Assembly (NCBI GenBank): GCA_028707675.1
Contig: JAQWAM010000118.1
Coordinates: forward strand, 1 to 5,622
Direction: 5' to 3'
Length of the DNA stretch: 5,622 nucleotides
From: Kiritimatiellia bacterium
GTDB taxonomy: Bacteria; Verrucomicrobiota; Kiritimatiellia; RFP12; UBA1067
Shown: piece after piece, positions 1 through 4,897 of the stretch
How positions within the stretch are numbered: the first letter of the stretch is position 1
Layout: the number at the start of each line of letters is the position of its first letter
Notes under the pieces: model-generated
Told to the model about the DNA's origin: nothing
Seen by the model: the letters and a program-made list of their open reading frames with translations, nothing else
The model's database searches: none
Program-made: the position numbers and the translations under genes

Positions 1-490
1 CGATCATCTCGCGGGCGAAGTTGATCACGCCGATCTGACACCCCTTGATGTAATCCGAACCGTTGTAGACCCCGATCTGAAACGCCTGGGCCGTGGCCTT
101 GGAATGCGCGGCGGCGAAGTTCACCGCCCCGATCTGCAAACCATCGTAAGAACCTGAAACGTAGTTCGCGCAGAGGCAGATCTGAAGGCCAATGCCGTCG
201 GCGTCAGCCACGTTGGCGATGCCGGCGATCTGCAGTCCGTTGGCGTGCCCGACCGAGCGCCCCACGATCCCGCTGATGTCAAGACCGTCGAAATTCTGGC
301 ACTCGCCATATATGATGTTGATGCGCAAACCGCCGACATCAAAATCCGCCGACGGCACCTGCAAAGGCGTCGCTAAGCTTAACATGAACGGCGTGTAGGA
401 TTTCCCGGAGGCGCCTTCCTGCGCCAACGCCGGAAACGATAGACACACGGCGACAACCGCCGCCGGAAAACCGCAGACCCATGTTTTCAT
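1..490 (-). CDS. Secreted surface-repeat protein, LA_2272-like (partial, C-terminus beyond left edge)
   Basis: The frame is open from an ATG at 488-490 to the left edge, giving 163 codons with no stop. An AAAGGAG Shine-Dalgarno (496-502) sits 5 nt before the ATG and fixes the start. Residues 1-23 form a signal peptide (short basic n-region, hydrophobic core, Ala-Leu-Ala before Gln24), so the product is exported. From about residue 54 it is built of short degenerate repeats keyed on Gly-Leu-Gln-Ile at 54, 69, 85, 101 and 117, then variants near 136 and 150; the middle copies are exactly 16 residues apart. Such Leu-Gln-Ile-Gly-x-x-Asn repeats are typical of the LA_2272 surface-repeat family, whose function is unknown. 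The usual Gly after the motif is Cys at 105. A surface or outer-membrane role is inference. It lies 116 bp downstream of ruvA and probably has its own promoter. Confidence 0.8.
   Translation of the reverse strand, partial: MKTWVCGFPAAVVAVCLSFPALAQEGASGKSYTPFMLSLATPLQVPSADFDVGGLRINIIYGECQNFDGLDISGIVGRSVGHANGLQIAGIANVADADGIGLQICLCANYVSGSYDGLQIGAVNFAAAHSKATAQAFQIGVYNGSDYIKGCQIGVINFAREMI
20..340 (-). repeat. Degenerate in-frame repeats encoding Gly-Leu-Gln-Ile units
   Basis: On the plus strand GATCTG (the complement of CAG ATC, Gln-Ile) recurs at 32, 74, 131, 179 and 227. Diverged copies follow at 275 (GATGTC) and 320 (GATGCG). The spacings are 42, 57, 48, 48, 48 and 45 bp, all multiples of three, so the period belongs to the protein. 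DNA between the keys is poorly conserved, which points to old, protein-selected repeats rather than recent tandem duplication. Confidence 0.75.
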
Positions 491-495
491 AATAA

Positions 496-502
496 CTCCT
501 TT
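496..502 (-). promoter_or_regulatory. Ribosome binding site of the repeat protein
   Basis: The minus strand reads AAAGGAG, 5 nt upstream of the ATG at 490. It is a near-consensus Shine-Dalgarno and shows that this genome uses such signals, which makes their absence before the DUF6259-like gene notable. Confidence 0.75.
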
Positions 503-567
503 GTGCCAATTATGCCTTTGTGTGAGACATCCCGGAATGCGGACAAACCCCACATTCAACTGTTATT

Positions 568-596
568 AATTTACTCTAAAAAAAAGTCGGCTTCAA
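568..596 (-). promoter_or_regulatory. Possible promoter for the repeat protein, overlapping a T8 run
   Basis: On the minus strand TTGAAG (591-596) and TAAATT (568-573) are separated by 17 bp. Each box matches the sigma-70 consensus at 4 of 6 positions. The spacer contains eight consecutive T (578-585), and the surrounding spacer 491-606 is AT-rich. The T run could also help end ruvA transcription, but only a 3-4 bp stem precedes it, so no convincing intrinsic terminator is present. Weak evidence on both counts. Confidence 0.3.
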
Positions 597-606
597 CAAG
601 AATCGT

Positions 607-1203
607 TTACTTGCTGCCGAGCGCTTTGCGCAGCAGCGCCTCCGTGTCCTGAACGGTGTTGTCCGCTTCAGCCGCAGCCTGCACCATCTTGCGCGCCTGA
701 TCCTGCTGGAAACCCAGCGCCATCAAGGCCATGACAGCGTCGCGCAACATGGTGTTGCGGGCGCTGTCCTCGCCCGGCTCGCGCCCGGCGAGAGCTTCCA
801 GCGGATCGATCTTGTCGCGCAGCTCGATGATTATGCGCTCGGCGGTCTTCTTGCCGATGCCGTGCACGGCGCTGATGCGCTTGAAATTGTTGTCGGCAAT
901 GGCTGCGGTCAATTCGCTGACGGTCATGCCGCTGAGCACACTGAGCGCCACTTTCGGGCCGACGCCGTTGACGCCGGTCAGCCGTTCGAACATGCGCTTC
1001 TCCTCGGCCTGCGCGAAACCGAACAGGGTCTGCGCGTCTTCGCGCACATGGTGATGAACCAGCAGACGGCATGTCTCCCCGGTGTGCGGCAGCCGGTCGT
1101 AGGTGCTCAGGGACACCAGCAGCTCATAGCCCACGCCGTGAACGTCCAGCGTCACGAGCGAGGGCGTCTTGTCCGCCAGTATGCCGTTTAGGAACGCGAT
1201 CAT
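607..1203 (-). CDS. ruvA: Holliday junction branch migration complex subunit RuvA
   Basis: The 198-residue protein is the usual RuvA length and is complete. RuvA binds four-way DNA junctions as a tetramer and loads the RuvB ATPase for branch migration in recombinational repair, in the cytoplasm. Domain I (about 1-63) is the OB fold and ends in Arg-Glu55-Asp56-Ala; these are the two acidic-pin residues, at the same numbers as in Escherichia coli RuvA. Domain II has two helix-hairpin-helix motifs, Gly-Val-Asn-Gly-Val-Gly-Pro-Lys (77-84) and Val-His-Gly-Ile-Gly-Lys-Lys (113-119). After a linker (about 137-150), domain III (about 151-198) carries Ala-Leu-Gly-Phe and should contact RuvB. The start at 1203 is chosen because Met-Ile begins the family N-terminus; reading 24 codons further upstream only overlaps the dehydrogenase. 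The start lies 5 nt past the dehydrogenase stop without a strong ribosome site, suggesting translational coupling. Neither ruvB nor ruvC is visible. Confidence 0.97.
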   Translation of the reverse strand: MIAFLNGILADKTPSLVTLDVHGVGYELLVSLSTYDRLPHTGETCRLLVHHHVREDAQTLFGFAQAEEKRMFERLTGVNGVGPKVALSVLSGMTVSELTAAIADNNFKRISAVHGIGKKTAERIIIELRDKIDPLEALAGREPGEDSARNTMLRDAVMALMALGFQQDQARKMVQAAAEADNTVQDTEALLRKALGSK

Positions 1204-1208
1204 GCGGA

Positions 1209-2495
1209 TTACACCACAGCGTCTTGCTCCAGCCGCGGGGCGTTGGCGAGAACGTATCGCTCGGCCTCGGCGCACCAGAGGTTATTGTTGCGGCCGCAGA
1301 TTTCCGCGAGCGCCGCGAAATAAGGGTCGTTTTTGCCCAGCGCCGCGAAATCGTCGATCGCGGTCATGGGCATGGAAACGTGGGTGTAGACCAGTTTCTT
1401 GCCGCCCGGGATGTTGGGCAGGCGTTTTGTCGTGTCGGCCACGGAGTCGATGCCGCCGACATGCGTGATCATTACCGAGGGCTTGATCAGTCCCTGCGCG
1501 GCGTAATTCATCGAGTCCTGCAAATCTTTTGTGTTGCCGCCGGATGAGCCTACCACGTGATGTCCCATGTAATGCACGTCATAGAAGTTGATCGCCGCCT
1601 TGAAGTCGGATTTCGCCGGGCCGGCGAAGAAGTTCAGGCACCCTAGGTAACCGAGCAAGGCCGAGCCTTGGTCGATCAGGGCCGGGACCGGGGCGAAGAC
1701 CATGACGTCGCTGAAGCCCTGTCCGCCGTTGGCGGCTTTGATCAATGCCACGGGATCGTCCGCCCTGCCGGCGTTGACATAATGCAGGTCAACGCCGCAC
1801 TCGCGGGCATGAGACATCGGGAAAATTTCCGCGGCGCGGTCCAGCCGGGCCTGATCGATGTCGGTGATTACCAGACGGCCGGGCCGGTGTTCCGGCCCGT
1901 GCAGCGCCAGATCGATGGCGCTGAGGCCCATCGGTCCGCCGCCCGCCAGGACCACCATGCTGCCGCCGTTCTTGATGCCCATATGGTGGACATATTCGCC
2001 GGGGTTGAAATGGTAGCTGCAGCGGTAGGCCCCCACGATGCAGGAGACCGGCTCGGCGATCGAGGACTTGTAGTAGGCGTCGCCCTCGTAAGTCAGCAGG
2101 CAGTCCAGCTCCATGACTTCGCGCGGTATTACGACGCGGGTGGCGTGTCCGCCGATCCAGCGGAACGAGTAGCCGGGCGCCCGGTGCTCGTGGCCGGGGA
2201 TGTTGAGCTGCGGTTGCACGCCGTATTTCTGGCCCGGACGGAACTTGTGCCGCCACTTTTTGCCCACAGCCAGAATCTTACCGCAAAATTCGTGCCCCAA
2301 AATGATCGGGTTCTCGGCCACGTCATCTGGAACGCGTTTGTGCTTGGCTCCTTGGATCGTGGCCTTGTAGTCCGACATGCAGATGCTGTTGGTCACGATG
2401 TCCGCCAATATTTCGTCTTCGCCGATCTCCGGCAGGTCAAAACGCTCAAGCCGCAGGTCGTTCTCGCCGTAAAGCCGCAGTGCCAATGATTCCAT
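1209..2495 (-). CDS. Zinc-dependent medium-chain dehydrogenase, L-sorbose-1-phosphate reductase (SorE)-like
   Basis: This 428-residue protein is a medium-chain dehydrogenase/reductase. Catalytic zinc ligands fit Cys39, His68-Glu69 (in Gly-His-Glu) and Glu148 (Ala-Glu-Pro). The Rossmann domain has Gly-Gly-Gly-Pro-Met-Gly (185-190), and an acidic Asp212 ends the second strand, which favours NAD(H). The four-cysteine structural zinc lobe of classical alcohol dehydrogenases is absent. Several stretches match my memory of SorE: Lys-Arg-Val-Pro-Asp-Asp (53-58), a Gly-Ala-Tyr after the zinc Glu, Leu-Asn-Phe-Phe-Ala-Gly-Pro, and Ile-Pro-Gly-Gly-Lys-Lys-Leu near the C-terminus. Known SorE interconverts L-sorbose 1-phosphate and glucitol 6-phosphate; the substrate here is unproven and could be another ketose, polyol or sugar phosphate. 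No sorbose PTS or regulator is visible. The start at 2495 has GGAAAG (2502-2507) six nt upstream. It is the first gene of the leftward transcript and likely cotranscribed with ruvA. Confidence 0.8.
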   Translation of the reverse strand: MESLALRLYGENDLRLERFDLPEIGEDEILADIVTNSICMSDYKATIQGAKHKRVPDDVAENPIILGHEFCGKILAVGKKWRHKFRPGQKYGVQPQLNIPGHEHRAPGYSFRWIGGHATRVVIPREVMELDCLLTYEGDAYYKSSIAEPVSCIVGAYRCSYHFNPGEYVHHMGIKNGGSMVVLAGGGPMGLSAIDLALHGPEHRPGRLVITDIDQARLDRAAEIFPMSHARECGVDLHYVNAGRADDPVALIKAANGGQGFSDVMVFAPVPALIDQGSALLGYLGCLNFFAGPAKSDFKAAINFYDVHYMGHHVVGSSGGNTKDLQDSMNYAAQGLIKPSVMITHVGGIDSVADTTKRLPNIPGGKKLVYTHVSMPMTAIDDFAALGKNDPYFAALAEICGRNNNLWCAEAERYVLANAPRLEQDAVV

Positions 2496-2501
2496 GATAT
2501 T

Positions 2502-2507
2502 CTTTCC
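2502..2507 (-). promoter_or_regulatory. Ribosome binding site of the SorE-like gene
   Basis: The minus strand reads GGAAAG, ending 6 nt before the ATG at 2495. It is a moderate Shine-Dalgarno match that supports this start. Confidence 0.5.
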
Positions 2508-2540
2508 ACGCGCTAATGGGTTAAGTTAAAAAGCCTATAT

Positions 2541-2568
2541 GTTATATGTATACGCCAGTCTTGGACAA
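2541..2568 (-). promoter_or_regulatory. Candidate sigma-70 promoter for the SorE-like gene and ruvA
   Basis: On the minus strand TTGTCC (2563-2568), a 16-bp spacer and TATAAC (2541-2546) match the consensus at 4 and 5 of 6 positions. Transcription would begin near 2534, leaving a 5' leader of about 40 nt that includes the ribosome site. A shifted alternative (TTGGAC 2569-2574, TATACA 2547-2552) is weaker. The -35 box lies inside the 2561-2574 palindrome. Confidence 0.45.
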
Positions 2569-2574
2569 GTCCAA
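2561..2574. promoter_or_regulatory. Perfect palindrome, candidate operator
   Basis: TTGGAC-AA-GTCCAA is a perfect 6+6 inverted repeat with a 2-bp centre. It covers the -35 box of the leftward promoter, a typical position for a repressor that blocks RNA polymerase. It ends about 130 bp before the rightward promoter. No regulator gene is in the window, so the binding protein is unknown. Confidence 0.45.
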
Positions 2575-2702
2575 AAACTTTCCGGCTTGTAATCTGCAAT
2601 CCGCCAGGCACCAAGCCAGCCTCCCCTTCGGCGTGTCCGGGGGCGCGGTTAGTTTGTAGATTCACCATTTGTAATCGCTTGATTTTGCGTGGCTTTTCGG
2701 TG

Positions 2703-2731
2703 TTGACTCCTTTCACCCCTCCCGGCATAAT
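2703..2731 (+). promoter_or_regulatory. Candidate sigma-70 promoter for the DUF6259-like gene
   Basis: TTGACT (2703-2708) and CATAAT (2726-2731) are separated by exactly 17 bp; each matches consensus at 5 of 6 positions. It is the best promoter match in the window. Transcription would begin near 2737-2739, only a few nt before the ATG at 2742 and after the ATG at 2733. Confidence 0.55.
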
Positions 2732-2741
2732 AATGAAATTT

Positions 2742-4862
2742 ATGAAGAGTTTTGCTATAGATTCGGCGGCGGTTGCCGCGATGATGATGGCTTCCGCCGT
2801 TTCGGCGGCGGTGCTCGAGAACGACAAGGTCAAGGTCGAGATCGGAGCGCGGGGCGAATTGAAATCGCTCGTCTGCAAGTCGACGCGGCACAACTGGGCG
2901 GGCGGCGCGCAGTTGTGGCGGCTCTATTTTGACGATAAGCGCGGCGGCTTCGAGGAAAAGGAAACGCCGGTCCTGGGAGGCGAGCAGACGCCGAAGATCT
3001 TTCGCGCCGCCGACAAAATCGTCATTGAGTACGATTCGTTAGTCTGCCGCAGTAAGCGGTTCGATGCGAAACTGACGCTCACGGTGACGCTCGATGCGGA
3101 CGGTCTCGTCCGTTTCGCGTCGGCTCTCGAGAATCGCGAAGCTCACACTTGCATCCGAGAGCTCCATTATCCGCTCGTCGGCGACTGCAACCTTCCGCAG
3201 AAAGCCGAGCTCCTCACGACATTCCTCGGGGGTGCCCGTTTTAAGAATCCTGCGGCAATGATTGTTGAAAAAGGCAACAAGCCCCCTTACTTCGGCCGCA
3301 ACTGGGAGTTCCGTCAGATCGACTGCAAGTACCCGAGCCATACCGTCGCGAATTGTTTTGCGTTTCTGAACGACCGCGAGGGACTTTATCTCGGGAGCCA
3401 CGATCCGACATTCCGGGACACGTGGCACGGGCTGCGCGTCTACCCCGAAAAGCCGATGACGTTCACGCGGCTCGAGACCGGACTCTACAAGTATCCGAAT
3501 CTCCTCTGCGGCGGCATGTGGCGCAACGATTCCAACGTCCTCGCGCCTTATGCCGGCGACTGGAAGACGACTTCGCGCATCTATCGCAAGTGGGCAGACA
3601 CCTGGTGGTCGAAACGTCCCGCACCGGAGTGGGTCAAGAAGATGACGGGGTGGCAGCGGATCGTGTTCAGGCATCAGTACGGGGTCACGCACTATACGCC
3701 GCAGGATGTCGCGGGAAAAATCTGGGGAGCGGGCCGCAAGGCGGGGATTGACTCGCTCCTCTGCTTCGGCTGGTGGAAGACCGGGATGGACAACGGATAC
3801 CCGGACTCCTACTTCACGACCGATCCCGAAACCGGCGGAGACGGCGCGTGGAAAAAGGCGATCGGGGATTATCAGTCGAAGGGCGGGCGCTTCCATCTCT
3901 ACTTCAACGGCAAGCTCATCGATCTCGAGAGCGACTACTTCAGGAACGGCCCCGGCAAGGATATTTGCTACCGCGACAATACCGGCGCCGTCTACACCGA
4001 GCAGTACCGCTTCAAGGGAACGGGAACCTTCACCGGTTACTTAAACACCCGCACCTTCACGCCAGCCGACCAGCGCAGCGAAACCTGGCGCGCGCTCCTC
4101 CGGAAGATGGCGGACCGCGCAATCGGCTTCGGGGCCGACTCGGTCTTCTTCGACCAGCTCGGATACTGCGAGTACTCGTCCACATGGAAAACGGGAGGTG
4201 AATTCCCGATGCCTGACACCCGCATCATCGCGCACAAGGCCGAGACCCTCAGGATGCTGCACGATTACTTGGACAAGACAGCGCCGGAGGATTTCGCGAT
4301 CGGCACCGAGTGCTTCACGGACGTTTGCGCGCAGCACGTCGATTATGTCCACAATCTCATCAACCCGTCCAAGCCGACCGATTTCTCGGAGTGGCTGCGC
4401 TACACCTTCCCGGAAGTGCCGATCACGGATCGCGAGATCCGCGACGACACGGACGTCAAATGGCGCGTCAACCATAATCTCCTTCTGGGCCTGCGCACGG
4501 ACGGCGAGACCTTCCGCTGTCAGCGCACGCTCGACTTCGCGCCCGCACATCAGAAGCGGCTCGGCCAGATCAACGCGCTCCGCGCGACGTATCCGGTTCT
4601 GATGGAAACCTACCGCGACACGGACGGGCTCGCGAATTCGAATCCCGGAGCGATCCTCGCCCGTGTCTTCACGGACGGCAAGCGTCTCGCTGCCGTCGCC
4701 TGCACCGCGAAGGGCAAAGCCGCCTCGGGAGAAATCAAGGTCACAGGCTGGACGCCGGTTTCGTCCGAAGGGATCGATGACGCGCGCATTACTTTCGCCG
4801 GCGACGCCGTCAAGCTCGATCTCCCCGCCGATGCCCTCGCGGTAATCGAATTTTCGCCATAA
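2742..4862 (+). CDS. Secreted DUF6259-like putative glycoside hydrolase
   Basis: A 706-residue exported protein that I place in the DUF6259 family from its central region; no activity is established for it here. Residues 1-22 are a signal peptide ending Val-Ser-Ala. Residues 23 to about 295 look like an all-beta, mutarotase-like sandwich. About 300-610 look like a glycosidase-type TIM barrel: Gly-Trp-Gln at 303, Gly-Trp-Trp-Lys-Thr-Gly-Met-Asp (343-350) followed by Tyr-Pro-Asp (353-355), Gly-Ala-Asp466-Ser-Val-Phe-Phe-Asp471, and Gly-Thr-Glu523 with Asp527. Asp466, Asp471 and Glu523 are candidate catalytic residues by strand-end position only. About 625-706 form a C-terminal beta domain. An in-frame ATG at 2733 and a TTG at 2679 also exist, but none has a Shine-Dalgarno; 2742 is preferred because the promoter at 2703-2731 would start transcription just before it. 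Leucine is mostly CTC, unlike the leftward genes. The GH109-like gene follows after 35 bp, so the two probably form an operon. Confidence 0.82.
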   Translation: MKSFAIDSAAVAAMMMASAVSAAVLENDKVKVEIGARGELKSLVCKSTRHNWAGGAQLWRLYFDDKRGGFEEKETPVLGGEQTPKIFRAADKIVIEYDSLVCRSKRFDAKLTLTVTLDADGLVRFASALENREAHTCIRELHYPLVGDCNLPQKAELLTTFLGGARFKNPAAMIVEKGNKPPYFGRNWEFRQIDCKYPSHTVANCFAFLNDREGLYLGSHDPTFRDTWHGLRVYPEKPMTFTRLETGLYKYPNLLCGGMWRNDSNVLAPYAGDWKTTSRIYRKWADTWWSKRPAPEWVKKMTGWQRIVFRHQYGVTHYTPQDVAGKIWGAGRKAGIDSLLCFGWWKTGMDNGYPDSYFTTDPETGGDGAWKKAIGDYQSKGGRFHLYFNGKLIDLESDYFRNGPGKDICYRDNTGAVYTEQYRFKGTGTFTGYLNTRTFTPADQRSETWRALLRKMADRAIGFGADSVFFDQLGYCEYSSTWKTGGEFPMPDTRIIAHKAETLRMLHDYLDKTAPEDFAIGTECFTDVCAQHVDYVHNLINPSKPTDFSEWLRYTFPEVPITDREIRDDTDVKWRVNHNLLLGLRTDGETFRCQRTLDFAPAHQKRLGQINALRATYPVLMETYRDTDGLANSNPGAILARVFTDGKRLAAVACTAKGKAASGEIKVTGWTPVSSEGIDDARITFAGDAVKLDLPADALAVIEFSP

Positions 4863-4881
4863 TAAACTGAACAGTCACATT

Positions 4882-4889
4882 AAGAAGGA
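4882..4889 (+). promoter_or_regulatory. Ribosome binding site of the GH109-like gene
   Basis: AAGAAGGA lies 8 nt upstream of the ATG at 4898 within the 35-bp gap after the DUF6259-like stop. No terminator-like hairpin is seen in the gap, supporting cotranscription. Confidence 0.65.
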
Positions 4890-4897
4890 TTCCTGAC

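Larger units (their letters stand above)
2496..2741. promoter_or_regulatory. Divergent intergenic control region
   Basis: This spacer separates the two divergent gene groups and no convincing gene was found in it. It is AT-rich near the dehydrogenase and GC-rich around 2581-2650. It holds a leftward promoter (2541-2568), a palindrome (2561-2574), a 7-bp-spaced direct repeat TATATG (2536, 2543), the octamer TTGTAATC twice (2587 and 2669), an inverted repeat GGCTTG/CAAGCC (2584-2589 and 2612-2617) and a rightward promoter (2703-2731). The last repeats are short enough to be chance. Confidence 0.6.

Noticed and set aside
32..232. Regular GATCTG recurrences resembling a CRISPR or iteron array
   Set aside because: Only six bases are shared, spacings are all multiples of three, and the units encode Gln-Ile in a clear reading frame.
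574..606. Intrinsic terminator after ruvA
   Set aside because: There is a T8 run on the minus strand, but only a 3-4 bp stem precedes it; too weak to call.
1204..1275. 24-codon N-terminal extension of ruvA
   Set aside because: It overlaps the dehydrogenase C-terminus in another frame, is arginine-rich and unlike RuvA, while the Met at 1203 gives the canonical start and places the acidic pin at residues 55-56.
1668..2489. Long plus-strand open frame antisense to the dehydrogenase
   Set aside because: The opposite strand encodes a clear dehydrogenase with catalytic motifs. The antisense product has no recognisable motif and such frames are common in GC-rich DNA.
2584..2643. GC-rich inverted repeats as a terminator or riboswitch in the divergent spacer
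   Set aside because: Stems of 4-6 bp with large loops and no following T run; no known riboswitch core could be recognised.
2679..2741. Upstream TTG or ATG starts for the DUF6259-like gene
   Set aside because: The TTG at 2679 would put a proline-rich segment before the signal peptide and precede the promoter. The ATG at 2733 remains possible but lies only 2 nt after the -10 box.
2513..2893. Minus-strand open frame across the divergent spacer
   Set aside because: It overlaps the signal-peptide region of the DUF6259-like gene and contains both promoter candidates; no family resemblance.
3039..3896. Minus-strand open frame of 285 codons inside the DUF6259-like gene
   Set aside because: It is a shadow of a well-supported gene, with an arginine- and proline-rich low-information product and no ribosome site worth noting.
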